64,000 nucleotides of DNA from Kofleriaceae bacterium (GTDB lineage: Bacteria; Myxococcota_A; Polyangia; Haliangiales; Haliangiaceae): positions 62,001 to 126,000 of the forward strand of contig JANTGM010000002.1 in assembly GCA_024762925.1 (NCBI GenBank), written 5' to 3'. The position numbers were made by a program, and so were the translations under genes. The notes under the pieces were generated by a model. That model was not told where the DNA came from and did not search any database. It saw only the letters and a program-made list of their open reading frames with translations. Positions within the stretch are counted from its first letter, which is position 1. The number at the start of each line of letters is the position of its first letter. Of this stretch, positions 28,815-37,428 are shown piece by piece.

Positions 28815-30070
28815 AACTCGCTATCGCCTCAATCGCATTCGCCGTTGTTCTCGCAACGCAATTAGCCTCAGCCTCTGCTCAACAGACGGGGGCAGCCAAG
28901 CGCGTTGACATAGAAGCCGTGCAGGGCGTACTCGCAGTTCGAAGTTTGGATGGGTGGTTGCTCACCGATTCCAAGGGCAAGAACTCAATCGCAGTCGAGT
29001 TGGTGGTGCCCGAGGCTCCCACGTCGAGGCAGTGGTTCTACTTTATTCCCTCGTTTGGCCAGCCGAGCATCTTGGTGCACAAGAGCGAGGCGTCAGCATT
29101 CGAGACGGTTCCAGGAACGAAAATCGAGTACAGCGGATATCGTGATCTCAAGTCCGGTCTAAGAACTCTTCTTGGCAGCGCAAAAAACATCGCCATGGAG
29201 TACGCGCCCGAGTCTGGCATTGCGAGTCTCACGCGAGTGGATTCCGCGACGGCTGCCTTGGTTCGCAAAGGTGGGGTGACGATTTCTTCGTCCGCTGACC
29301 TCGTGCAACTCACAAAATCGCTTTGGGGACCAGATGGACGCGTTGCGCACTACGTGGCAGTTCATCACCTAACCAAGCTGCGCGATGAGGCGCTAACCTT
29401 TGTGGCCGAGAGAGTTGCGAACGATCGCCCTGTGAGTGAGCACGACGTTAGGGCGTTTCTCCAAAACAGCTATCGAGCTCGAGGAATCCGTGGAACCGTT
29501 TCTGTTGCGGTTGGTGGCAATACCTCAAAGCCAAACTATGTGCCGAGTGTCCGCTCTTCTCGCGCCATCAAAGAAGGAAGCCTCCTGGTTCTTCGTCTTA
29601 CTGGTGCTGTGATTGATAGCGACCGCCCAATTTATGCGAGCCTCAGCTGGGTAGCATACGTAGGAGAGACCGTTCCCGAGCGCTTTCAACGTGTCTTCAA
29701 GGTGGCCTCTAGTGCGCGTGATACAACCATTGCTTTCATCCGAAGCCGTGCGAGCAAGCGTCGATTGCTTAAAGGGTTCGAGGCTGACCAACAGGCAAGA
29801 CAAGCGGTTGGCAAGGCGGGCTTGGCGTCGCGCTTTCTACACCGCACGGGACACTCCTTGGACACAAGCCTCTTGGGCGATGGCGCAAATCTCGACGACT
29901 TTGAAAGTCACGACACCCGCAATCTCGTCGTTGGCTCTGGGTTCACTGTTGGTCCTGGCATCTACATGCCTGGCGACTTTGGACTTCAAACCACGGTCGA
30001 TGTACATATGGTGCAGGGCGGGGTTGAGGTCACCACGCCCGTACAGACTCGAATCACGCCGATCTTGTAA
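28811..30070 (+). CDS. Exported M24 (Xaa-Pro aminopeptidase-like) pseudo-peptidase
   Basis: 419 residues with a cleavable signal peptide (cleavage near residue 23, ASA-QQ). From about 180 the sequence follows the M24 pita-bread fold closely, ending with HRTGHSL, LDDFESHDTRNL and PGIYMPGDFG. In active relatives the ligands sit in LIDLW, YADITWV, TGH, FSIEPGIY and VRSEIDV. Here those positions are R262, S277, H348 (kept), G381 and T395. The two substrate-pocket histidines are N237 and N242. Metal binding should be lost, so it is probably a periplasmic peptide-binding or structural protein. Translation is coupled to the phosphatase gene (ATGA). Confidence 0.75.
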   Translation: MKLAIASIAFAVVLATQLASASAQQTGAAKRVDIEAVQGVLAVRSLDGWLLTDSKGKNSIAVELVVPEAPTSRQWFYFIPSFGQPSILVHKSEASAFETVPGTKIEYSGYRDLKSGLRTLLGSAKNIAMEYAPESGIASLTRVDSATAALVRKGGVTISSSADLVQLTKSLWGPDGRVAHYVAVHHLTKLRDEALTFVAERVANDRPVSEHDVRAFLQNSYRARGIRGTVSVAVGGNTSKPNYVPSVRSSRAIKEGSLLVLRLTGAVIDSDRPIYASLSWVAYVGETVPERFQRVFKVASSARDTTIAFIRSRASKRRLLKGFEADQQARQAVGKAGLASRFLHRTGHSLDTSLLGDGANLDDFESHDTRNLVVGSGFTVGPGIYMPGDFGLQTTVDVHMVQGGVEVTTPVQTRITPIL

Positions 30071-30133
30071 AGATATGCAAGATCTTGGCAGCTAGCCCTT
30101 TAGCTTGCCTCTAGATGTTCCGAACTAGCGAAT

Positions 30134-31474
30134 ATGGGTGGCGATGATGTTGGTAGTGTAACTCCTGGGCGGAGTCCTGCAGCATTCCCCGTCTTGCTAG
30201 TGGAGCCCTCGGGGTTCTATGCGGCACACATGGAGTCGCTGCTCAGCGCCCAGGGGGGCCAGTGCGATCACGTGAAGACTGCTGCTGAAGCCAAGGCCAG
30301 CATCGCGCGCGGGGAGTACGAGCTTATCTGTGTCTCGCGGAGGCTTGAGGATTCGACAGGGCCACAGCTTGCTCGCTATGTGCGCAAGCAAGCGGGGCTT
30401 GGGCGGGTGCCCTTGTTCATGCTCACAGCAGACGAGAGCCAAGAAATCTATGAGGAGGCATACGCAGCTGGCGTGACGGAAGTCTTCTTTCGGGGAGAAC
30501 TCGAAAGGCTTGCCAACTACCTCGCTTTCATCGCCCGCAGCCGTGGTGCGGATCGGCGACTCATTGGGCGCGTCTTGTACTTGGAGGACACCAAGTGGCT
30601 TGCAGCCGTCACGATTGGCGTACTGCACAACCTCGGGCTTGCGGTTGACCACTTTGTTTCCGTTGCTCCCGCCTTAGAGGCCTTCAGCAAAAATAGCTAC
30701 GACTTGGTGATTACTGACATCATCTTGGAAGGGGCGCAAAGCGGCGTTTCGCTGGTGCGCGCAATTCGCACTATGAGTGGGCGTCGTGCCACCATTCCCA
30801 TCCTGGCGGTCACTGGTATCGAAGATGCGTCGCGACGCATCGAACTCTTCCGGGCGGGAGTGAGCGACTATGTCGTAAAGCCGGTGATCTCAGAAGAACT
30901 CGTAGCGCGGGTGAGCAATTTGGTCGTGAACAAGCAGCTCTTAGAAACTGTGCAGCAGCAACAAGAGCAGCTACAGCGTTTGGCGACAGTCGACGTGTTG
31001 ACGGGACTTTACAATCGCCGCCACCTCTCGACGATGGCGGGCGCCGCCATGGCCGAGGCGCGCGCAAACGATTCGGATATGAGCATTCTCATGCTCGACC
31101 TCGATGGTTTCAAGACGTTTAACGATACCTATGGACACCAGGCAGGTGACTCCGTGCTCGTCGGAGTCGGTGAGGTTCTTGGGGCACTTGCCGACGAATT
31201 CGCTGGCAGTGCCAGTCGCTTTGGAGGTGAGGAGTTCCTAGTGCTATTGAGCGGATTCGCCCTAGACACCGCTGCTGAGGTCGCCGAGGAACTTCGCCGC
31301 AGAGTGGAAGCTGCACAGCCCGGAGGGTTTCCCGTGACCATTAGCATCGGGGTGGCTCAGCTCGGCGAGAGTGACACTTTTGAGAGCCTGGTCGAGCGTG
31401 CTGATGGCGCTCTGTACCGCGCAAAGGCCGAGGGCCGTAATCGTGTCTGTCATGGGCTGCCAGTGGCGGCCTAA
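30134..31474 (+). CDS. Response regulator with two receiver domains and a GGDEF diguanylate cyclase
   Basis: 446 residues. The first receiver (about 19-137) has serine where the phospho-aspartate belongs (LICVSRRLED), so it is a pseudo-receiver. The second (about 144-262) has DLVITDIILEG with a proper aspartate and a KP pair in YVVKPV. A Gln-rich coiled coil leads into a GGDEF domain (about 285-442) with DVLTGLYNRR, DLDGFKTFNDTYGH and an intact GGEEF active site, so it should make c-di-GMP. There is no clear RxxD inhibitory site just before GGEEF (SRF precedes it). The gene is followed ten bases later by cpdA. Confidence 0.9.
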   Translation: MGGDDVGSVTPGRSPAAFPVLLVEPSGFYAAHMESLLSAQGGQCDHVKTAAEAKASIARGEYELICVSRRLEDSTGPQLARYVRKQAGLGRVPLFMLTADESQEIYEEAYAAGVTEVFFRGELERLANYLAFIARSRGADRRLIGRVLYLEDTKWLAAVTIGVLHNLGLAVDHFVSVAPALEAFSKNSYDLVITDIILEGAQSGVSLVRAIRTMSGRRATIPILAVTGIEDASRRIELFRAGVSDYVVKPVISEELVARVSNLVVNKQLLETVQQQQEQLQRLATVDVLTGLYNRRHLSTMAGAAMAEARANDSDMSILMLDLDGFKTFNDTYGHQAGDSVLVGVGEVLGALADEFAGSASRFGGEEFLVLLSGFALDTAAEVAEELRRRVEAAQPGGFPVTISIGVAQLGESDTFESLVERADGALYRAKAEGRNRVCHGLPVAA

Positions 31475-31484
31475 TGTTATTAAC

Positions 31485-32297
31485 ATGAGCTGTATGCTCA
31501 TCGCCCAGATTACTGACACGCATGTGGTGCCAACGGATAGCGAGAAGGGCCGGCTGATGATGACTGAGACGCACTTGATTGCGGCCGTCAAACATCTTCT
31601 TGCACTGCGTCCGAAACCCAACGCTGTTCTCATCTCGGGTGACCTTGTCGAGGACGGTAGTCGCCAAGAGTATGAGCTACTCGCAGAACTCTTGGCACCG
31701 CTAAAGGCAGAGATTCCGATCTATCTCGCACCAGGAAACCACGACGAGCGAGAGGCGATGCGCGAGGTGTTGCGCGCTCATGGCTACAGCTACTTGCCCG
31801 CCGAAGGACACTTGCAATACGTCGTCGATCTCGGCGAACTGCGCTTACTGAGTCTGGATACCGTTGTGCCAGGAGAGCCGGGAGGCTACCTCTGCGAAGA
31901 ACGCTTAGCTTGGCTCGATGCGCGATTGGCCGAAGATCCGCGACCGACGATTGTCATGCAGCATCACCCTCCGTTTGTGACGGGACTTGTTCGCATGGAT
32001 CGCATGGGGCTCTCCAACGCGAGCGATGAAGCGCAAGTCGTTCGCAAGCACTCCCACGTCATTCGAATCCTGAGCGGACACTTGCATCGCAGCATTTGCA
32101 GTGGCTTTGCCGGTACCATGGCGATGACGGCACCTAGCTGTGCTCATGCCGTTGAACTTGACCTGCAGACCGAAGGACGACTTGCCGTGTTGCGGGAACC
32201 GCCTGCCGCGAGTGTGCATCTGTGGAAGGATGGCAATCTCGTCTCACACACAAGCTTCATTGGAGACTACGGGCCTCCGTATGTCATCGCCGAATAG
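31485..32297 (+). CDS. cpdA: CpdA-type 3',5'-cyclic-AMP phosphodiesterase
   Basis: 270 residues (ATG 31485; ATG 31494 is an alternative). Calcineurin-like metallophosphoesterase motifs are complete: QITDTH (D11, H13), SGDLVEDG, GNHDE, HHPP and GHLHR. This set and the length match class III cAMP phosphodiesterases. It is cytosolic and would lower cAMP. Its position directly after a diguanylate cyclase puts two cyclic-nucleotide enzymes in one likely transcript. The reading frame ends 17 bases into mobA. Confidence 0.88.
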   Translation: MSCMLIAQITDTHVVPTDSEKGRLMMTETHLIAAVKHLLALRPKPNAVLISGDLVEDGSRQEYELLAELLAPLKAEIPIYLAPGNHDEREAMREVLRAHGYSYLPAEGHLQYVVDLGELRLLSLDTVVPGEPGGYLCEERLAWLDARLAEDPRPTIVMQHHPPFVTGLVRMDRMGLSNASDEAQVVRKHSHVIRILSGHLHRSICSGFAGTMAMTAPSCAHAVELDLQTEGRLAVLREPPAASVHLWKDGNLVSHTSFIGDYGPPYVIAE

Positions 32298-32883
32298 GCC
32301 GATAGCTGCGGCCATCCTAAATGGCGGCAAAGCGCGTCGGATGGAGGGCGTTGACAAAGCGCGGATTGCGATCAGCGGCCAGCGCATCGCCGACTCACAA
32401 CTGGCCCTATTGCGGAGTCGCTGTGCACCGTTGGCGATGGTTGTGGCCAACGAATCGCAAGCCGAGGGATTTCCCGTCGAGGCGATCTACGATCGGGTTG
32501 GCGGTCAGGGACCGCTTGATGGCATTGCCGCGGCTCTGGCGTGGAGCCCAACGCCCTGGGTCTTGGTGCTGGCTTGCGATATGCCCACCGTGCATCCAGG
32601 CCTGCTCGACTTGCTACTCGATGCTTGCGACGATCGCTACGACATCATCGCGATGGCACCGGAGGGGCACGTCCAGCCGTTGCTGGCAGTCTATCATCAG
32701 CGACTCTTGCCCCTGCTCGACGCGAAGCTAGCGGCCGGGGAGTTGCGCGCGACTGAGCTCCTGCAAGAGCCATCTGGGGTTGTTGTGCACTTTTTGGATG
32801 AGGCCGAAATCCGCCGCATCGACCCAGAAGCGAAGTCGTTTCGAAACCTTAACCGACCCGAAGATCTTTCACACAGCTCGTGA
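32281..32883 (+). CDS. mobA: Molybdenum cofactor guanylyltransferase
   Basis: 200 residues with the nucleotidyltransferase loop ILNGGKARRMEGVDKA (residues 12-27), where the lysine of DKA is essential for GTP binding. GGQGPLDGI, VLACDMPTV and QPLLAVYH complete the MobA pattern. It transfers GMP from GTP to Mo-molybdopterin. The first Gly of the usual LAGG loop is Asn here, a tolerated change. The ATG at 32281 overlaps cpdA by 17 bases, so translation is probably coupled. No other molybdopterin genes are in the window. Confidence 0.9.
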   Translation: MSSPNRPIAAAILNGGKARRMEGVDKARIAISGQRIADSQLALLRSRCAPLAMVVANESQAEGFPVEAIYDRVGGQGPLDGIAAALAWSPTPWVLVLACDMPTVHPGLLDLLLDACDDRYDIIAMAPEGHVQPLLAVYHQRLLPLLDAKLAAGELRATELLQEPSGVVVHFLDEAEIRRIDPEAKSFRNLNRPEDLSHSS

Positions 32884-32907
32884 GCAATCGAGTATGGTCC
32901 GCGCCCC

Positions 32908-33900
32908 ATGCGGATTGGCAGTGTTGAAGTAAAGACTCCGGTGCTCTTGGCACCCATGGCGGCTGTCACCGACTTGCCGTTTCGGACAGTCGTAGAAGAA
33001 TTCGGAGTGGGGCTCACAATCACGGAGTTCTTGAGCGCCGATGCGATCAAACACGGAGATAGCAAGACCACCGATAAGATGACGCCAAGTCTCGGTGGCA
33101 GGCAGTTTGGTGTGCAGATCTTTGGGCGCACCGACGAGGCCATGATTCAGGCAGCACAGCTTGCTGTCAGCATTGGAGCATCGCTCGTCGATATCAACAT
33201 GGGATGCCCGGCAAAGCGGGTTGTGGCGGGAGCCTGTGGTTCGGCTTTGATGCGCGAAACCGAGCTTGCGCAGCATCTGGTTCGCATTGTGGATGAAGCC
33301 GTCGGGCCCAACGTCGCGGTGAGCGTGAAGCATCGAGCGGGTTGGGACAATGCCCAGATCAACGCCCCCGAATTCGCCTGCGCCATGGTGGAAGCTGGCG
33401 CCAAGCTCATCACTGTTCACGGCCGCACGCGCAAGCAGGGCTTCACCGGAAAATCCTCAAACGAAATCATTCGTCGCGTTCGCGAAGAAGTGCCATCGCA
33501 TATCCCCGTGGTAGGCAATGGTGACGTGGTTGACGTCTCTAGCTTCTTGCGCATGCGTGAAGAGACAGGCTGCGACGCTGTGATGATCGGACGAGGCGCA
33601 CTTGGCAACCCATGGCTCTTTCGCTCCATCAAAGCGGTCACCGAAGGCAAGCCCGACCCAGGAACCCCAAGTGTCGAAGAGCGATACGACGTCTTCAAGC
33701 GTCACATCAGCCATATTCTCGAGCTCAAGTCGGGCCCAAAACTGGTTCACGAAGTGCGCAAGGCTTCTGCGTGGTACGCCAAGGGCTATCGAGGATGCAA
33801 TGCACTACGTCAACGCGTGTGGAAGATTCCCAACGCAGAGGATGTGCTGCAAGAGTGCAGCGACTACTTTGAAGAGCTCATCACCTGTCGTGTCTCGTAG
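32908..33900 (+). CDS. dusB: tRNA-dihydrouridine synthase (DusB family)
   Basis: 330 residues. The FMN/TIM-barrel Dus fold is evident from LLAPMAAVTDLPFR at the N-terminus, the catalytic cysteine C100 in INMGCPAKRV, KHRAGWD, HGRTRKQGF and IGRGALGNPW. It reduces uridines in the D-loop of tRNA. The NMGCPAKRV motif matches DusB better than DusA or DusC. It begins 24 bases after mobA and may end that operon. Confidence 0.92.
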   Translation: MRIGSVEVKTPVLLAPMAAVTDLPFRTVVEEFGVGLTITEFLSADAIKHGDSKTTDKMTPSLGGRQFGVQIFGRTDEAMIQAAQLAVSIGASLVDINMGCPAKRVVAGACGSALMRETELAQHLVRIVDEAVGPNVAVSVKHRAGWDNAQINAPEFACAMVEAGAKLITVHGRTRKQGFTGKSSNEIIRRVREEVPSHIPVVGNGDVVDVSSFLRMREETGCDAVMIGRGALGNPWLFRSIKAVTEGKPDPGTPSVEERYDVFKRHISHILELKSGPKLVHEVRKASAWYAKGYRGCNALRQRVWKIPNAEDVLQECSDYFEELITCRVS

Positions 33901-33970
33901 TTGCGACCGAGTTGTTGGGCAAAGCGCTCATGCGACGCCAGGCTCGTCTGCGCGCCTCTGGTTGCCAACG

Positions 33971-33987
33971 TAGGCCGCTCCGGCCTA
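33971..33987. other. Perfect short hairpin between convergent genes
   Basis: TAGGCCG and CGGCCTA form a perfect 7-bp stem around CTC. It overlaps the stop codon of the minus-strand gene and lies 70 bases past dusB. Neither strand has a T-tract after it, so it may stabilise 3' ends rather than terminate. Confidence 0.35.
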
Positions 33988-34380
33988 AAGCGCTGCCAAC
34001 TGTTCGTCGGAGAGTTTGGCCAGATTTTCCTCTGGCCCTTTGTGGTCGTAGAACTGTCCCTCTTGTAAGAAAATTGCGTAGAGAGGGAAGGCTTGGTGAA
34101 GGTCTGCGAAGACGCTGTCGACCTCGGCATAGAACTGTTGCCAGGCTCTTGGGTCGGAGAACCACGGATCGCATGTCTCCCACTGGCATTGGCGTGCTGA
34201 CTCCCATTTGGGTGGTTCGAAGTTGCCATCGATCGCGGCATCCGAGGCCCCTAGCAACGCTGCGATCTTGGCCTTCTCGGTCTTAGATAGATTGCTTGCA
34301 AAGCGCAAGGTCCACCACGGCTGGTCACCTTCGTAGTCATGGTGATTGCCAAACACTCGAACGCCACTGAGCTTTGTCAT
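33985..34380 (-). CDS. Hypothetical protein, Trp-rich
   Basis: 131 residues, cytosolic, no membrane segment. It is rich in tryptophan and aromatic residues (QPWWTLRF, PPKWES, CQWETCDPWF, RAWQQFYAEV). Two cysteines flank WET. I do not recognise a family. The ATG at 34380 is followed by a normal reading frame with no competing frame of better composition. It is convergent with dusB and divergent from the Cys-rich/MbnP/MbnH cluster across 209 bases. Confidence 0.5.
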   Translation of the reverse strand: MTKLSGVRVFGNHHDYEGDQPWWTLRFASNLSKTEKAKIAALLGASDAAIDGNFEPPKWESARQCQWETCDPWFSDPRAWQQFYAEVDSVFADLHQAFPLYAIFLQEGQFYDHKGPEENLAKLSDEQLAAL

Positions 34381-34508
34381 CAGGGAACTATACCGAGAAC
34401 GGCAGACCTCTCAGGAGATGCCCAGCAATAACGTTTCGTGAGTTCATCGGCAACGGCCTTTTCTGCGATCTCTTCGCAACTGTGACGGCTGGGGTGCGGC
34501 GTATTTGT

Positions 34509-34532
34509 CAGTTGTCAGTGCGTGACAGACTG
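34509..34532. promoter_or_regulatory. Dyad upstream of the MbnPH cluster (possible operator)
   Basis: CAGT-TGTCA and TGACA-g-ACTG face each other around GTGCG. It lies 58 bases before the ATG at 34590, in the divergent intergenic region, a sensible place for a regulator site. No regulator gene is nearby, and the match could be chance. Confidence 0.3.
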
Positions 34533-34589
34533 TGGGCCGAGTTGTGAGTTTCGAGATAGCACTTTCTATGGCATATCTAGGTATCCTCG

Positions 34590-34961
34590 ATGAGGCGGGC
34601 TGTACACATAGCGTTCGCAGCAATCATGTCCTTAACGATCGTGCTAGTGGGGGTGGGTTCCTACCCTCTGGCTTGGGCGGGAAGTGTGGAATGCTGTTGT
34701 GGGGTACATAGCGCAGATGACGACTGTGGTTGTCCCAGCTGCCCAGTCTCCGAGTCGGAGAACGACGAACGGCTGGAAGAGGACTCCTTGTTCTCTTGCA
34801 CCAGTACTGCACTGGTCGTTCGAAGTCCCTTGGTAAAGGTCCTTCTTGCCGCACCTGCGGCATCAATGTACAGGCCGGCACCAGAACGCCGTCTGTGTGA
34901 CCCAGCCAATCAAACGCTGCCAGGATCGGTTGCTCCACTACCGGACGTACCGGATTCTTGA
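34590..34961 (+). CDS. Small exported cysteine-rich protein beside the MbnP/MbnH pair
   Basis: 123 residues. A signal peptide (residues 1-30, ending LAWA) is followed at once by a Cys/His cluster: C35, C36, C37, H40, C46, C48, C51. This CCC-x2-H...CxCxxC arrangement looks metal-binding. An acidic stretch (SENDERLEEDS) and two further cysteines (C70, C102) follow. No family was recognised. It lies 112 bases upstream of mbnP on the same strand, so a role in copper capture or delivery for MbnP is an attractive inference. It is small but has a coherent export signal, which argues that it is real. Confidence 0.6.
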   Translation: MRRAVHIAFAAIMSLTIVLVGVGSYPLAWAGSVECCCGVHSADDDCGCPSCPVSESENDERLEEDSLFSCTSTALVVRSPLVKVLLAAPAASMYRPAPERRLCDPANQTLPGSVAPLPDVPDS

Positions 34962-35073
34962 CCTGCAAACAGGCTAGCGTCAACTATCCCGTTTTCCAGT
35001 TTCCTCCGCAAGACACCACAAACTGCCTCGGAAGAAATCAGCGTTTCCGCAATTCCCGTTAAAGGTTACTCAT

Positions 35074-36045
35074 ATGTCTATTTTCAAGAACCGAATTTTT
35101 CTTACGTCCCTTGGCCTCGCACTGCCTCTCTCTCTCGCCGCTTGTGGTGGCGATGATGATGATGGCACTCCAGCCGCTGATGCTGCCCAGGCGGCCGATG
35201 CAGCTACTGGCGATCCTGATGCGGCAGCTGACGTTTCCGTGAGCCTTGATTTTGCCGCCATGGTTGGACCTGAGGTGTTCGCTTGCTCGGATGGTGGCAA
35301 TGCCAAGGTGTACAACAACATCGGAACGGCAAACTCGGACGTCTCTTTCAAGGACTTCCGCCTCTACGTTTCCAATATTCGTCTCATTGATGATGCAGAC
35401 AACGAAGTGTCGCTAACGCTCAACAACGACGGCGCATTCCAGCTCCAGACCGAGTCTGATGGGCATGTCGCTCTACTGGACTTCGAAGATGGTACTGCGA
35501 ATTGTTCTGAGACTGGAAACGCCAATCTCAACACATCCGTCACCGGCACCGTTCCTCCGGGTAACTACACCGGGTTGGTGTTCGAAGTTGGGGTTCCCTT
35601 CGCTATCAACCACCTTGACGTGGCAACGGCCGATTCACCACTCAACATCTCGGCGCTCTACTGGGCCTGGGCGATTGGCCACAAGTTTGCTCGCATCGAT
35701 TACACCGTCGTCGATGGTGCGGTGTGGAACTTTCACCTTGGAAGCATTGGATGCGCAACGGAGGGCATGACTTCTCCACCAACGGAGGAGTGCTCAAAGC
35801 CAAATCGCCCGACGATCAGGATAGAGAACTTCTCTCACGAGACGGATGTGATCGAGTTGGATGCCGCCGCGATTGTCGCAGACTCAGATCTCACAACGAA
35901 CGCGGGCATGACCCCCGGTTGTATGTCATTTGGCCCGGATGAACCCGATTGCACACCGCTCTTCCCAAATCTGGGACTCGACTACGGAACTGGTGCATGC
36001 ACTAATGATTGTTCTGGGCAGAGCGTTTTCAGCATCGCTGACTAA
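35074..36045 (+). CDS. mbnP: MbnP-family copper-binding lipoprotein (metallo-mystery pair, four-Cys motif)
   Basis: 323 residues with an AAAGG site before the ATG. The type II signal peptide ends at C24 (SLAAC), followed by an Asp/Ala-rich linker. The MbnP core shows SFKDFRLYVSNIRL, PPGNYTGLVFEVGVPF, and LYWAWAIGHKFARID carrying W197 and W199. It ends with C283-x9-C293 and C309-x3-C313, the Cys pairs of the TIGR04052-like family. In the characterised system a Trp of MbnP is converted to kynurenine by the di-heme partner, creating a copper site. The adjacent mbnH gene supports this. W197 or W199 is the likely target by context. Confidence 0.88.
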   Translation: MSIFKNRIFLTSLGLALPLSLAACGGDDDDGTPAADAAQAADAATGDPDAAADVSVSLDFAAMVGPEVFACSDGGNAKVYNNIGTANSDVSFKDFRLYVSNIRLIDDADNEVSLTLNNDGAFQLQTESDGHVALLDFEDGTANCSETGNANLNTSVTGTVPPGNYTGLVFEVGVPFAINHLDVATADSPLNISALYWAWAIGHKFARIDYTVVDGAVWNFHLGSIGCATEGMTSPPTEECSKPNRPTIRIENFSHETDVIELDAAAIVADSDLTTNAGMTPGCMSFGPDEPDCTPLFPNLGLDYGTGACTNDCSGQSVFSIAD

Positions 36046-36070
36046 GACCTGGAAGGTGTAGGATAAGGTC

Positions 36071-37294
36071 ATGGGTACAACTCTCATAGCGTTGGGGCAG
36101 CAGCACAAGCTTCTGCTTCTTGTCGCAGCAACGCTTTCCGTTGCGGCTTGTGGAGATAATGTCGGACCGATGGGTGAAGTCGTCGATGCTTCAATTCCGG
36201 TCGAGTTCGACGCCGAACCCGTCGACCCAAACATTTTTGTTTGGGACATGGTTCCAGAGGGGCTTCCAAAACCCTTTGTTCCTGAAGAGAACCCCATGAC
36301 CTACACCAAGGTGGAGCTTGGTCGCTACCTCTTCTACGACGAGCAACTCTCCGGCAATGGAACGCAGAGCTGTAGCTCCTGCCACAAGCAGGAATTGGCA
36401 TTTGCTGATGGCATCGCCCGGCCAACAGGATCTACAGGGGAGCTTGTGGGGCGCAACTCCCTCGGTCTTATGAACGCGGCCTATCACACTACCTTTACTT
36501 GGATGAATCCCGAGTTCCACGATCTGCGCACACAGATCCAGGTACCACTTTTTGGCGAGTTTCCGATTGAGTTGGGCATCTCCGGCAACGACGTCGAAGT
36601 ACTCACCCGGTTTTCTACAGACCCCGATTACATCGCCAGGTTCGCTGCGGCATTTCCAGAAGACGAAGATCCCATTACCTTCGGCAACATCGCCAAAGCT
36701 CTGGCCTCCTTTGTGCGGTCCATGGTCTCGTTCGATTCCCCTCACGACCGACACACGTACAAAGGGGACACAACAGCCATGTCGGAGTCGGCATTGCGCG
36801 GCCAGGAGCTCTTCTTTGAAGAGCGAATTGATTGCCATCACTGCCATGGCAACTTTCACTTCTCACTGAACCTACGCCACGAAAACACGGTCTTCATCGA
36901 AACCGGGTTTGCCAACAACGGCCTCTACAATGTGAACAACACGGGCAGCTACCCTGCGCCAAGCGAAGGCTTGGTCGCTATCACCAAGCGTGTTCAAGAC
37001 CGAGGCAAGATGCGTACGTCAAGCTTGCGAAACGTCGCCATCACCGGACCCTACATGCACGATGGCAGCATACAGACGCTGGAAGAGGTCATCGACATGT
37101 ATGAGCGTGGTGGCCGATTCGTCGAAAGTGGACCCAACTTTGGAGATGGGCGCGACAATCCATTCAAGAGCGAATTTGTGCACGGCTTCGTCCTAACTGA
37201 AGATGAGCGAGCGGATATGCTCGCCTTCCTAGAGAGTCTCACTGACGAGTCATTTCTCGTCGACCCGAAGTTTTCTAACCCGTTTGAGCAGTAG
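36071..37294 (+). CDS. mbnH: MbnH-family di-heme enzyme (MauG/cytochrome c peroxidase-like) lipoprotein
   Basis: 407 residues. The lipobox is SVAAC (C27). Two heme-binding motifs are seen: C101SSCH105 and C255HHCH259, with the peroxidase-family GPYMHDGSIQTLEEV near 325-340. This places it in the di-heme MauG/CcpA superfamily and, with the adjacent mbnP, in the MbnH group that oxidises a tryptophan of MbnP. The chain would work in the periplasm or on a lipid anchor. It starts 25 bases after mbnP. The usual linker and the order MbnP then MbnH match other known pairs. Confidence 0.88.
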   Translation: MGTTLIALGQQHKLLLLVAATLSVAACGDNVGPMGEVVDASIPVEFDAEPVDPNIFVWDMVPEGLPKPFVPEENPMTYTKVELGRYLFYDEQLSGNGTQSCSSCHKQELAFADGIARPTGSTGELVGRNSLGLMNAAYHTTFTWMNPEFHDLRTQIQVPLFGEFPIELGISGNDVEVLTRFSTDPDYIARFAAAFPEDEDPITFGNIAKALASFVRSMVSFDSPHDRHTYKGDTTAMSESALRGQELFFEERIDCHHCHGNFHFSLNLRHENTVFIETGFANNGLYNVNNTGSYPAPSEGLVAITKRVQDRGKMRTSSLRNVAITGPYMHDGSIQTLEEVIDMYERGGRFVESGPNFGDGRDNPFKSEFVHGFVLTEDERADMLAFLESLTDESFLVDPKFSNPFEQ

Positions 37295-37428
37295 TTGGGG
37301 CTCGTCTCAAGAGCTTCTCTCAGGTGATCTGCGCCCAGGCGCATTGGGTGAGGTCGGACATGCTAACGTCCGTCGTACCAGTGTCGTCGCTCTGCGTCGT
37401 GTGGCGGCAATGGTGTATATAGGGGGGC

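Noticed and set aside
30061-30109. GATCTTG/CAAGATC and GGCA-GCTA/TAGCTTGCC pairings after the M24-like gene
   Set aside because: Short, with competing pairings and no T-tract; likely chance.
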